Shown here piece after piece: positions 1 through 8,122 of a stretch of 60,079 nt of DNA. The translations under genes and the position numbers were made by a program. The first letter of the stretch is position 1. Each line of letters opens with the position of its first letter. Below the pieces are notes generated by a model. That model saw nothing but the letters and a program-made list of their open reading frames with translations, did not search any database and was not told the origin of the DNA. The stretch is from Candidatus Uhrbacteria bacterium (GTDB lineage: Bacteria > Patescibacteriota > Patescibacteriia > UBA9934 > GWF2-40-263), in the NCBI GenBank assembly GCA_016219925.1, contig JACRJU010000007.1, positions 1 through 60,079 on the forward strand, read 5' to 3'.

Positions 1-61
1 AATGTGGAGATGGAAGGAGGAGGAATTGTTGCGACATTCAACCGCCGGCAAACAACCCGTC

Positions 62-134
62 GGTGCGATGATATGAACATAGGGGAATCCATAGGGTTCC
101 TCCCGTGATTCACCTGTGTTCATATCATCGCACC
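62..134. repeat. 73-bp hairpin repeat with perfect 18-bp arms
   Basis: Positions 62-79 and 117-134 are exact reverse complements (18 bp), with a 37-base loop that itself contains ggggaa/ttcctcc complementarity. It lies in a region without a convincing gene and resembles the other long intergenic inverted repeats of this window in build, not in sequence. The core gcgatga also occurs in the 138-bp repeats near 52.6 and 55.4 kb. It could be a small non-autonomous palindromic element or an RNA hairpin. Bases 1-105 are open in frame +1 and 2-76 in frame +2, so the end of a gene entering from the left cannot be excluded. Confidence 0.7.
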
Positions 135-178
135 CCAGGGGGAAGCCATTCTGTCTTCACCCATTTGTAATCAAAATC

Positions 179-211
179 AAAAACCGTCCAGCTTTTAGCC
201 GAACGGTTTTT
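179..211. terminator. Bidirectional intrinsic terminator
   Basis: An A5 run, the stem accgt/acggt and a T5 run enclose a loop that adds cggc/gctg-type pairing on the minus strand. It would stop transcription in both directions; on the minus strand it closes the candidate small RNA that starts near 266. Confidence 0.6.
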
Positions 212-266
212 CTGTAGGCACGACAAGAGCCCATCTCTCTCCTCACAGCTCGGTTTCAAGACCGAA
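179..266 (-). ncRNA. Candidate ~90-nt small RNA
   Basis: A minus-strand promoter (TTGACA at 301-296, 17-bp spacer, TACCTT at 278-273) predicts a start near 266. The transcript contains no useful ORF and ends at the intrinsic terminator at 179-211. A promoter-to-terminator unit of this size without a reading frame is what a small RNA looks like. I do not recognise a family (not tmRNA, not RNase P). It is transcribed divergently from the structured locus that starts near 408. Confidence 0.35.
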
Positions 267-272
267 CAAACG

Positions 273-301
273 AAGGTATCAGTTTATCTAAACTTTGTCA
301 A
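273..301 (-). promoter_or_regulatory. Sigma70-type promoter, leftward
   Basis: On the minus strand TTGACA is followed by exactly 17 bases and TACCTT. The only thing downstream is the candidate small RNA at 179-266. Confidence 0.5.
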
Positions 302-372
302 CACCCATGCGACAAAAAATGTCAACAAATATCAACAAAAGTCTCTTATCAATCATTCATAGTCACTTTCCC

Positions 373-401
373 TTGACAAAAAGTCCCTAAAGGACTATAG
401 T
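373..401 (+). promoter_or_regulatory. Near-consensus sigma70 promoter, rightward
   Basis: TTGACA (373-378), 17-bp spacer and TATAGT (396-401). The spacer contains the small palindrome gtccctaaaggac. All annotated genes downstream to 8.1 kb are on the other strand, so this strong promoter appears to make a non-coding or very short-coding RNA. Confidence 0.65.
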
Positions 402-407
402 GCTCTC

Positions 408-720
408 TTGCCTAGGGAAACCTTGGCGTTGCATCCCGCAAGGGGTGTGTGTCCTCATCGTGAGGATAATCCTGGCCGACAGGCCCAGTCGGCGATGGTG
501 TCCGGAGAAGTAAAATGAAGATGGCTCTCGCTGTCAACGCCGCTCACTCCGAACACAAATCGGAGAAGAAGCCGTGACACACGACCACATTGCTGCAATC
601 GCTCTGAAGCGATATGCCGAGCCGTTCGAGCCGTTGAGGGCACACCCGGGGCATCTGACCCCGAACATGCACTGCGGCACATACGGCAGCTGACGACTAC
701 ATCTTCTCTTCGACGGCCCG
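408..720 (+). ncRNA. Candidate structured RNA behind a strong promoter
   Basis: From the predicted start near 408 the sequence is a chain of short helices: catccc-GCAA-ggggtg near 433-448 (GNRA loop), tcctca-tcg-tgagga, gccgac/gtcggc, ctccga/tcggag, atcgct-ctga-agcgat and cgggg/ccccg. This density of local stems is unusual for intergenic DNA. The 3' end is not defined; 720 is where the stems stop, just before a dispersed repeat. The alternative is a micro-operon: an ATG at 515 behind ggagaag opens a 20-codon ORF whose TGA overlaps a GTG (574) opening a 39-codon ORF ending at 693. No known RNA family recognised. Confidence 0.4.
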
Positions 721-723
721 TTC

Positions 724-755
724 GTCCCCTCGACAGGCTCGGGGGATAAAGACGC
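724..755. repeat. Dispersed 32-bp repeat, copy 1
   Basis: This stretch recurs at 27219-27250 with a single mismatch. It contains the inverted pair cccctcga/ctcggggg. Repeats of this kind, whose reverse strand reads as SPELVEG when translated, are known as dispersed intergenic sequences in many draft bacterial genomes. Confidence 0.75.
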
Positions 756-827
756 ACTCTTCTCAACACTATCTTGCGAACCCCTTCTGACCGTCCACGC
801 GCGGTCTGATTTTATTTTAGAGGTCTC

Positions 828-1604
828 TTAAGCGTTCTTTTTTGATGGAAATTCCTGCGCGCCCTTCCAAGCAAGTTCAAATAACACGCGAACGGCATCG
901 GCGATTTCTTTACTCACAATCACGACTGACAATACGGCCGATCGATAAGAAAAAAGGAAAACATGGTTGCCGCGAATCACGATCTCCCCGTGCATCGGAA
1001 ATTCAGACGCAGGAATCATACGCATCTCTCCGATCCCGACATCGGGAAGATCGGCAGGACGATATTTATCCGTGATGGCCAAAATCCGATGTGCCGTCCG
1101 TTCCGCAAGAAGTGCGGAAACATGGCGAGGTCTGTCTGCCTCAAGTTCAGGAGCGGACATCGCATCATCCAACGGAAGAATCTGCATATACTCCCCCTCC
1201 AATTTTTCGAATGTTTGATGGACCGTCTTAAGCCCTTCGAATCCTTCCACATAGCGAATCTGTGGCTTCGCTCCTTCAGCGTTATACAACGCCAGGAGCA
1301 AAGGCAGGGCTTTTTGAAACTCATGTTCTTTTTCTTCCAACTCTTTTTGTTGCATCCGCAAAATGGAAACCAATCGGTCGGGATTTTCCGGAACATAAAA
1401 CCGTTTCTTCCCGCGCACAAAAGTGGACATCAGCCCGCGCGCGCTCAAAGCCTCGATCATCACATAGGTCGTCGCGCGATTAATTTTTGATTTGTGCGAG
1501 ATGTCCTGCACGGCCGCAGGGCCAAGCTCGAGCGAAGCGAGATAAACCGCGGACTCTTTATCGGAGAGTCCCAGATGCCGAAGTTCGGTCATGAGTTCGT
1601 CCAT
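828..1604 (-). CDS. TrmB-family transcriptional regulator
   Basis: A 258-residue DNA-binding protein. Residues ~1-75 form a winged helix of TrmB type: LGLSDKESAVYLASLELG is the family's opening signature, followed by the recognition helix around NRATTYVMIEALSARGL. A charged linker follows (KELEEKEHEFQKALPLLL), then an effector-binding domain of the type that in archaeal TrmB proteins binds sugars. The start is placed at the ATG at 1604; the longer frame would overlap the end of the upstream glycosyltransferase gene. It is last in a run of envelope glycosyltransferase genes, so sugar-responsive control of those genes is a reasonable guess, but no operator was recognised. Confidence 0.85.
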   Translation of the reverse strand: MDELMTELRHLGLSDKESAVYLASLELGPAAVQDISHKSKINRATTYVMIEALSARGLMSTFVRGKKRFYVPENPDRLVSILRMQQKELEEKEHEFQKALPLLLALYNAEGAKPQIRYVEGFEGLKTVHQTFEKLEGEYMQILPLDDAMSAPELEADRPRHVSALLAERTAHRILAITDKYRPADLPDVGIGEMRMIPASEFPMHGEIVIRGNHVFLFSYRSAVLSVVIVSKEIADAVRVLFELAWKGAQEFPSKKNA

Positions 1605-1633
1605 AAAAAAACGGGGAAGGCTTAGTAAAAGAA

Positions 1634-2800
1634 TTATACCAAAGAACGCAAAACTTCCCATGTTGATCGGGCAGTTTTTCCCCAGCTGAACTGCGCGGCA
1701 CGCAACGACCCCTTTTCGATCAGCTGATCGCGGAGCATCGGATCACTTGCAAGCCGCGCAAACGTTTTCGCCCAGGCTTCGGCATCTTTTGGATCAACAA
1801 ACAGAGCCGCATCTCCTGCAACTTCATGATGCACGGGAATGTCCGATGTGACCAGCACGGCTCCACAAACCATGGCTTCTACGTTAGGAATTCCAAAGCC
1901 TTCCTCCCAGGAAGGAAAGCAAAACGCGGTTGCTTTGTTCATGAGTGCCGCAACATCTTCATCCGGGAGATATCCGACTTCGCGAATGAGTTCGCGAACG
2001 GGTGAGCGTTCGATTTGAACTTTCAGGTCTTGATATCCAAAGCCGGACGCGCCAACCAAAACTAGCTCAAACGGATCCCCCACCCCGCGGTTTTGTTTAA
2101 ACGATTCAAACGCCCGTATGAGCGTCGAAACATTTTTCTTTTTTTCCAATCTTCCGACGAACAAAAAAAATGACTGCCCAAGCCGATAGCGACGCAAAGC
2201 CCCGTCCACGGTTTGGGCATCGAGGCGGTGGTATACGGAGGTATCGGCGGCAAGCGGCGTGATCGTCACGCGTTTTTCTTCTATGTGATAAAGATCGTGT
2301 AATTCTTGTCGGGTAAAAGTTGAAATCGCAAGAAGACGTGAGGCTTTCTTCACAGAGCGATGGGTGACTTTCTGAAGCCGTCGCCGAACGATTGGATCAT
2401 AAAGCGCTCCAATGCGTCGAAAAGCCACGTCATGAATGGTGGTGACAATCGGTATCTTAAAAAAAAATTTTGGGAGTCCTTGCGCGGGAACAAACAACAC
2501 CTCTGGCGGCCGGCGAAACAATTCCCAACTCACTCTTCCCTGCATCCAACCTCGCGGGAAATTCCACGTCAGCACGCGAGACTCCCATCCTCGCGGTAAA
2601 TCGGCGAGCGGCCCATTGAGCGGCGTCGGCGAGTACAAAAAAACCCGCTCCCCCTCCTTGAGCGGCTCCTGCTTCATCGCCTGAATCACCTGAAACGCAT
2701 ACGCCTCCACCCCCGTCCGCTTTTCCTTATTCGCCGACTCGGCATCAATGGCGTACGTGATGGGCTTAGAGGATTGAAGCAAATTGATTTCTCCTTCCAT
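1634..2800 (-). CDS. Glycosyltransferase family 1/4 (GT-B fold)
   Basis: A retaining GT4-type glycosyltransferase of about 388 residues, likely transferring a sugar from a nucleotide-sugar donor to a surface glycan. The C-terminal donor domain shows FLFVGRLEKKKNVSTLIRAF and the acid-rich FPSWEEGFGIPNVEAM, the classical EX7E region. The N-terminal domain has YAIDAESANKEKRTGVEAYA, matching the mannosyltransferase-like subset that starts with a glycine-rich acceptor loop. Start set at 2800 because the preceding codons look like leader sequence. It follows mreB on the same strand after a 222-bp gap holding an inverted repeat. Confidence 0.85.
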   Translation of the reverse strand: MEGEINLLQSSKPITYAIDAESANKEKRTGVEAYAFQVIQAMKQEPLKEGERVFLYSPTPLNGPLADLPRGWESRVLTWNFPRGWMQGRVSWELFRRPPEVLFVPAQGLPKFFFKIPIVTTIHDVAFRRIGALYDPIVRRRLQKVTHRSVKKASRLLAISTFTRQELHDLYHIEEKRVTITPLAADTSVYHRLDAQTVDGALRRYRLGQSFFLFVGRLEKKKNVSTLIRAFESFKQNRGVGDPFELVLVGASGFGYQDLKVQIERSPVRELIREVGYLPDEDVAALMNKATAFCFPSWEEGFGIPNVEAMVCGAVLVTSDIPVHHEVAGDAALFVDPKDAEAWAKTFARLASDPMLRDQLIEKGSLRAAQFSWGKTARSTWEVLRSLV

Positions 2801-2867
2801 ATGTTCTATTGAAAACGAGAGATGGAGTCTAAACGGATGGAATTTCATGAAGAAAGACATGCATTCA

Positions 2868-3009
2868 GCCTGACAAAAACCCTGTCGCAGGCCGCCTTGT
2901 ACTTACGCTTGTGGGAGACACCCGATATGGCGGCCGAGACCGGCGCCGCGCCGCCTCTGTACCTCTCCATGATGACCAATGCCATGGCGACGGCCTGTTT
3001 TTGTCAGGC
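2868..3009. repeat. 142-bp element with 13-bp inverted ends
   Basis: The 13-base arms at 2868-2880 and 2997-3009 (gcctgacaaaaac and its complement) are perfect. The interior is GC-rich with further local pairing (ggcggccg, ggcgccgcgccgcc), and cggcctg-tttttgt-caggccg forms a separate hairpin at the right end. It lies between mreB and the GT4 gene and may terminate mreB transcription. Confidence 0.65.
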
Positions 3010-3022
3010 CGAATCCATGACT

Positions 3023-4027
3023 TTAACTCGTAAAAATACTGCGCTTGTACGCTTCAAGATTTTCAAGCGCGATTCCGGTCCCTTTGGCCACGCACTGCTG
3101 GGGATCTTCCGCCACAAACGTCGGCACGCCGGTTGCTTCCGCAATAAGGGTATCCAAACTACGCAACTGCGATGATCCGCCCGAAAGCACGATCCCTTTG
3201 TCCATCACATCCGCCGAAAGCTCCGGCGGCGTTTTATGCAACACTTCTTTGACGGTCGAAATAATCCCTTCCAACTCTTGCTGAATAGCAACGGTCACAT
3301 CATCCGAAGAGACTTCGATAATTTTGGGAAGCCCGGTAATCATATCACGCCCTTTGACTTCCATGGAAAGCTTGTCCGGCAAATACATCGCCGCGCCAAT
3401 TTGAATTTTGATATCTTCGGACGTGCGCTCTCCAATGGCCAGACCATATTTCCGGCGGATGTATTCCGAAATGGCCGCGTCAAACTTCACACCGCCGATG
3501 CGCACAGACTCGGAAGCCACAATACCCCCTAAAGAAATAACAGCCATTTCAGATGTCCCTCCACCGATATCAATAATCATGTGACCTGATGGCGATCCGA
3601 TGGGAATGTTCGCCCCAATGGCCGCGACGATCGGTTCTTTAATGATATAAGCCGCCTTCGCTCCTGCGGCCAAAGTGGCATCAATCACGGCGCGGCGCTC
3701 GGTTGAAGTAATGCCGCCGGGAACGGCCACCATCACTTCCGGCCGAAACAACCGAACGCCACCAAGCGCTTTGTTAATGAAATACCGAAGCATGGCTTCG
3801 GTGGTTCGATAATCGGCGATCACGCCGTCCTTGAGTGGTCGGCGCGCCACAATCGTTTCCGGTGTGCGCCCAAGCATATCCTTAGCTTCCTTGCCAACCG
3901 CTAAAATTTTTTTGTCTGCATAAGAAATCGCCACCACAGAAGGTTCGTGGATAATAATGCCGCGCTTTGGCACATAGACGAGAACGGTCGTCGTGCCAAG
4001 GTCAATACCAATTTTTTTTTGAAACAT
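3023..4027 (-). CDS. mreB: Rod shape-determining protein MreB
   Basis: A 334-residue actin-family ATPase that forms membrane-associated filaments and positions the cell-wall machinery. Visible motifs: phosphate-1 loop IGIDLGTTTVLVYV at the N terminus, VMVAVPGGITSTERRAV, phosphate-2 MIIDIGGGTSEMAVISLGG, and the adenosine motif GIVLSGGSSQLRSLD. Length is normal for MreB (330-350). It sits 6 bp after the DUF4012 gene and downstream of glycosyltransferases, so it is probably co-transcribed with envelope genes rather than with mreC/mreD, which are absent here. Confidence 0.95.
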   Translation of the reverse strand: MFQKKIGIDLGTTTVLVYVPKRGIIIHEPSVVAISYADKKILAVGKEAKDMLGRTPETIVARRPLKDGVIADYRTTEAMLRYFINKALGGVRLFRPEVMVAVPGGITSTERRAVIDATLAAGAKAAYIIKEPIVAAIGANIPIGSPSGHMIIDIGGGTSEMAVISLGGIVASESVRIGGVKFDAAISEYIRRKYGLAIGERTSEDIKIQIGAAMYLPDKLSMEVKGRDMITGLPKIIEVSSDDVTVAIQQELEGIISTVKEVLHKTPPELSADVMDKGIVLSGGSSQLRSLDTLIAEATGVPTFVAEDPQQCVAKGTGIALENLEAYKRSIFTS

Positions 4028-4033
4028 AGAGCT

Positions 4034-6016
4034 CTATAACCCGACATCGAACGTCAGATCTTGATCTAATTTTGTGTTCAACCGATAGCGGTCATCTCCC
4101 CACTCATCGGAATTCTCTGGAGGGACCGCGTGCGTGATATTCTTATCAAAATCAAGATCGAGCGTCAATGCGTCATTGCGCGCTCCCATTTGTTTAAAAT
4201 AGGTCAGAGCATATTGCTCCTGGGCAATCGCCTCGACAACCGATGGGGCCAGGCGGTACTCAAACACGACAGTGGCTGTCGTCTTTGGTTCAACGACCAC
4301 AAAACCGGAAAACACTCTCAGGCCAAGATCATCGCTCGTAAGCGCCCCATCTTGGAGTCCAATCGCTTGAATCAAATCTGTTCCTGCGGGAACGAACAGT
4401 CGCAAAGCGGTGCGGTATCGTGTCGTGCGCCAATCAAATCCCCCTCGATGGGTGTAAGTGATGGTTGTTCGTCCAACCCAATCCCCGCTCTCGTTGCGAT
4501 GCCCCTCATAGCGCACCGCCCGATCCACGACCGGATCGGTTTTTAAACTTGCCAAATTCGCATCAACAAACATCTGCACATCGGGCGTTTGTGCCGACAA
4601 GATTCCTGCCCATCCCGCATGGCTCAACCCCTTCTGAACAGCCGGATTTCTTGAATACATCGCCAATTGCTTATGCGCAACGGCTTGAGAAATAATTTGA
4701 AAAATGGATCCCCACTCTGATGCGGGCAAGGCCGTTAAGCGGTCTTGAATCTGCTCGACCAGCACTCCCAAAATTTCCTTGCGCGCTCCCTGTGCGATTC
4801 CGTTTTTGGCATAACCTTGTTCGACTTCGTATTCGATAAGATCGGGAACATTTTGCGCGGTGAATGTCTGCGCGCCGATTTGAATCGGACCCAACCGCTC
4901 CAAAAGAGCGCTTGCTAGCGCCGGGGTAAATCCAATCACAGAATCTAAATGCGTTGACGTTGGCACTTCCGGATGATCTTTGATGAGAGCAGACTCTGCT
5001 TCAAACAACCGCGCAGTCTGTTCAGCGCTTACGGAAAAATCCGGACTCCAGTTCGCATCGCGAAAAAACCAAAGCGGAGTCGCGTTGTAACGAGAGAGGG
5101 CATTTGGGGGAACGGTCTTAACGCGATCCGTCACAAGACGATCGAGCGCATACGAGTCTTTTGTAACAAGGGAAACCACTTCGCCATCTCGCACATGAAG
5201 CAATCCATACGTCCCGATAAATCCTCCACCCGGCCGAAGCTCATCGGCATTAAGAAAGAGCACTAAATGTGTTCGATCCCCATTCAATCCCGAAAGCTCC
5301 GGAAGAACACTGGCGATCACCGAGGCGGTCCCAAGCTGATTTTCCATATCCGCAATTTGCGCAAGCAAGGGTGAGAGCGAACCTAAAAGCGGAGCTGCAA
5401 GCGGATTGCTTCTGACGAGATTGAGCTCATCCGTCGCAATTTGGAGGCGAGAAGAAAGCAGAGTGAAATCATCGGAAGCGGTGCTTAAGCGCTCCAAAAT
5501 CGCGTGCTTAGTTCCGCGCGGCAAATCTTTGAACGTGACAGAACTCGAGAGGATTCCACTGGCAGACGCAAGATTGGTGCGGCCCGCACCGGCAAGTTGG
5601 AGAATGTCTTGAGACAAATCAAAAACGGTCGTAAAGGAATCCACGAGCTGACGGCTCGAAGCAAACACGCCCTGTAAATTAATGAACGCCTCATTCAATC
5701 CGGGAAAAATCCACAATCGCCGCAGGAGACTAAACGACCTCTCCAAAGACGCAAGCGAACGGTCCGCCTCTGCCATCTGCTGTTTGGCCCCAGCAAAATC
5801 CAACGCCTTGGCCTCCTGTCCCGCGCCCTCAACGGCCTGGCGCAAATCAAGACCTGCACTCACGAGCTGGCCGATCGAAAGAAGCAGGAGCGCGACCCAT
5901 GCACCCAAAAGAACCAAGACGACTCTTTTGAACCAACGCCAAAAAAGACGGCGGCGATGGCGCGTGTGAATAGACTCGGGTTCATGCTGATGGAAAAACG
6001 TGGGATCGTGCGACAT
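4034..6016 (-). CDS. DUF4012 membrane-anchored protein
   Basis: About 660 residues. A basic cytoplasmic N terminus (RHRRRLFWRWFKR) precedes one transmembrane helix (VVLVLLGAWVALLLLSIGQLV); the rest is predicted outside the cell. The extracellular part has the DUF4012 core, including LVLFLNADELRPGGGFIGTY and KTVPPNALSRYNATPLWFFRDANWSPDFS. Members of this family are common in Gram-positive bacteria and CPR; the biochemical function is unknown, and a link to surface polysaccharide is suggested by neighbourhood. The start at 6016 overlaps the upstream GT2 gene by 35 bp, and mreB follows after 6 bp. Confidence 0.9.
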   Translation of the reverse strand: MSHDPTFFHQHEPESIHTRHRRRLFWRWFKRVVLVLLGAWVALLLLSIGQLVSAGLDLRQAVEGAGQEAKALDFAGAKQQMAEADRSLASLERSFSLLRRLWIFPGLNEAFINLQGVFASSRQLVDSFTTVFDLSQDILQLAGAGRTNLASASGILSSSVTFKDLPRGTKHAILERLSTASDDFTLLSSRLQIATDELNLVRSNPLAAPLLGSLSPLLAQIADMENQLGTASVIASVLPELSGLNGDRTHLVLFLNADELRPGGGFIGTYGLLHVRDGEVVSLVTKDSYALDRLVTDRVKTVPPNALSRYNATPLWFFRDANWSPDFSVSAEQTARLFEAESALIKDHPEVPTSTHLDSVIGFTPALASALLERLGPIQIGAQTFTAQNVPDLIEYEVEQGYAKNGIAQGARKEILGVLVEQIQDRLTALPASEWGSIFQIISQAVAHKQLAMYSRNPAVQKGLSHAGWAGILSAQTPDVQMFVDANLASLKTDPVVDRAVRYEGHRNESGDWVGRTTITYTHRGGFDWRTTRYRTALRLFVPAGTDLIQAIGLQDGALTSDDLGLRVFSGFVVVEPKTTATVVFEYRLAPSVVEAIAQEQYALTYFKQMGARNDALTLDLDFDKNITHAVPPENSDEWGDDRYRLNTKLDQDLTFDVGL

Positions 6017-6830
6017 GCGCTTGCCGCGGATTATCTTGACCGCGGTATTTGCGGTAATAGTATATCGCACTTTGCATCTGGATGCGCGTCAACGGATTGC
6101 GTAGTTGTTGGATGAATGATCCCTCGGCTGTCTCGCGGCGATGATAATGGATGAGTGAAATCCCCGGATGGTACACGACGCGCCAGCCGGCAAGCCAAAA
6201 CCGGCGACACCAATCTTGATCTTCAAAATACACAAAAAAAGTTGGGTCAAATCCTCCGATCTCATCAACCGCTTCTTTGCGCACCAGTATGGCCGCACCC
6301 AACAAATAATCCACATCGGCCACCTGATTATGATCCCAGTCCTTCATCTGATAATCATCCACGGCCCGCTTCGCAAAAGGCAGGTTTCGCAAAAGAGGAA
6401 TACGGCGATAAGGGATGATAGATGGTTTCATGAAGCGATAACAACTGTACTGGAGCGAACGGTCAGGGTTGAGGAGCTTCGGGCCGAGCATGCCAATATC
6501 GGGATGCGCGTCCATATAAGCCACAAGGGCTTCCAGAGTGCCAGCGAAGGTGCAGATGTCTGGATTGAAAACAAAATAATACCGACCGCTCGCATGGGAC
6601 ATAGCCAAATTCATCCCTCCACCGAAGCCGGTGTTGCGATCGCTCATAACGATTTTTACTTGCGAAAATTCTTTCTGTACCCAATCGCGCACGCGCATCT
6701 TCGGATTGTTGTCCACCAGAATAATTTCAAATGACATTGCCGGCTGTGCTTCAAAGAGCCCCTTGAGCGTCTGGCGCAGGAGACCAGGGGTGTTGTAGTG
6801 CACGATCAAAATTGAGAGATCTTTTTTCAT
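5982..6830 (-). CDS. GT2 glycosyltransferase (rhamnosyltransferase-like)
   Basis: A 282-residue inverting GT-A transferase. The N-terminal SILIVHYNTPGLLRQTL and EIILVDNNP, then RNTGFGGGMNLAMSHASG and FNPDICTF (the metal-binding DXD equivalent), are typical of the WcaE/rhamnosyltransferase group. FDPTFFVYFEDQDWCRRFWLAGW carries the catalytic ED pair. No transmembrane helix, so it likely acts at the inner face of the membrane on lipid-linked glycan. It overlaps the DUF4012 gene by 35 bp. Confidence 0.9.
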   Translation of the reverse strand: MKKDLSILIVHYNTPGLLRQTLKGLFEAQPAMSFEIILVDNNPKMRVRDWVQKEFSQVKIVMSDRNTGFGGGMNLAMSHASGRYYFVFNPDICTFAGTLEALVAYMDAHPDIGMLGPKLLNPDRSLQYSCYRFMKPSIIPYRRIPLLRNLPFAKRAVDDYQMKDWDHNQVADVDYLLGAAILVRKEAVDEIGGFDPTFFVYFEDQDWCRRFWLAGWRVVYHPGISLIHYHRRETAEGSFIQQLRNPLTRIQMQSAIYYYRKYRGQDNPRQAHVARSHVFPSA

Positions 6831-6865
6831 AACAGCTCATGAGCCCGTGAGGGCCCTGTGGGATT

Positions 6866-7019
6866 AAGTCTGTGAGATCTGTTCTCGATCGCCGCGTCGT
6901 CAGAGGAAATATAGAGTGAATATCATCTCGCGGCTTAGCCCTCGCCGCCCGAACCGTAGAAGTAAACAATCATTTAGACGAGGCGGTTGCGGATGTCATC
7001 GAACAGATCTCACAGACTT
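6866..7019. repeat. 154-bp element with perfect 19-bp inverted ends
   Basis: Arms at 6866-6884 and 7001-7019 are exact reverse complements (aagtctgtgagatctgttc), and complementarity continues imperfectly inward (tcgatcgccg against cggatgtcatcga). It fills almost the whole gap between two co-directional GT2 genes. No transposase is present; it could be a small non-autonomous palindromic element or a transcript-processing hairpin. Confidence 0.8.
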
Positions 7020-7034
7020 GATGTCCATTATCTC

Positions 7035-8084
7035 TTACTCAAACCACTTGCGCATGTCGCGTGCGCTCCGCTTTCGCAAAGGAAAAAACTGTGCGCGCTT
7101 TTGAACCATGCGTGGGATGAGCCCTATCGCGTCAAAAAACGCACGCAGATTCGTCGTCTCAAAAAACACGGTATAGAGCAGACGTCCCAATTCGAAAACC
7201 AGCACGCGCGGCAAAGCCATCAAGCCGTTCGTCCACCGTTCGTTCTTCACGAGTAAAAGCCATTGGTTGCGGTTGGAATAATAACTGCGCAATTTGGATT
7301 TTGAACGACGATTGCGGATACGATCCATCCATCCTATTTTTTCCGGACCATACATTCCGCGATAATGAAAGGCAACCGCTTCGGGAACGAAACGCGCTTT
7401 CCAACCAGCCTCTTGAAGCCGCCACGCTAAATCCACATCCTCTTTGTAGGCAAAAAAATCCGCGTCAAAAAATTCATCTTCAAAACGGACTTCTTGCAAA
7501 GCCCTGGCACGATACAGCGCGAGAGCGCCCGAAATCCCAAACACGTCGCGCTTCTCATCGTATTGCCCTTGATCCAACTCCCCAGCCCCGCGATCACTCA
7601 CCGTACGATTTTTGTGCGCGCGCAAACCTGTTGAATCAATAAGATCCGACTTGATGGTTTCCTGGAGGGCCTCATCGTGTTGATTTTCACCAAACGCCCG
7701 ACGCAATTTCGCACCAAACACCGCCACATCGGGGTGATTCGCCGCATCCCGCATGAGCCTTTCCAAACAGGTCGGCTCAAAAATGAGATCCGGATTTGTC
7801 ACGAGAATAAAATCCTCTTTATAGGTCGAAGGATCCCAATGATCCAACGCATAGCGAATGCCTTGATTATGCGCTCCGGCGAATCCAAGATTGCGAGCAT
7901 TGCGCAGGACGGTCGTTTGCGGGTACTGTTCCCTCAAGAAGGCTTCAACCCCATCGGTTGAACCGTTATCAATAACAAGAACGGTAAAATCCTGATACGT
8001 TTGCTCACGCAGACTCTTAAATAAGTCCGGGAGAAACCGCATGGAATTCCATGCGACGATATGGATGGACAAACGCGCAGACAT
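7035..8084 (-). CDS. GT2 glycosyltransferase
   Basis: 349 residues, GT-A fold: LSIHIVAWNSMRFLPDLFKS, VLVIDNGSTDG, RNARNLGFAGAHNQGIRYAL, VTNPDLIFEP (DXD region), ISGALALYRARAL and FFAYKEDVDLAWRLQEAGW with the catalytic ED. The C terminus has hydrophobic and basic stretches (RVLVFELGRLLYTVFFETT) of the kind that dock on the membrane. It probably adds a sugar in the same glycan pathway as the GT genes at 1.6-2.8 and 6 kb. Confidence 0.9.
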   Translation of the reverse strand: MSARLSIHIVAWNSMRFLPDLFKSLREQTYQDFTVLVIDNGSTDGVEAFLREQYPQTTVLRNARNLGFAGAHNQGIRYALDHWDPSTYKEDFILVTNPDLIFEPTCLERLMRDAANHPDVAVFGAKLRRAFGENQHDEALQETIKSDLIDSTGLRAHKNRTVSDRGAGELDQGQYDEKRDVFGISGALALYRARALQEVRFEDEFFDADFFAYKEDVDLAWRLQEAGWKARFVPEAVAFHYRGMYGPEKIGWMDRIRNRRSKSKLRSYYSNRNQWLLLVKNERWTNGLMALPRVLVFELGRLLYTVFFETTNLRAFFDAIGLIPRMVQKRAQFFPLRKRSARDMRKWFE

Positions 8085-8122
8085 AACGCCCTCACCCTAT
8101 CACTCCCCAACCCTCTCTGTCT

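Noticed and set aside
455-769. 104-codon minus-strand frame
   Set aside because: It runs through a dispersed repeat and a hairpin chain opposite a strong plus promoter, and has no recognisable domain.
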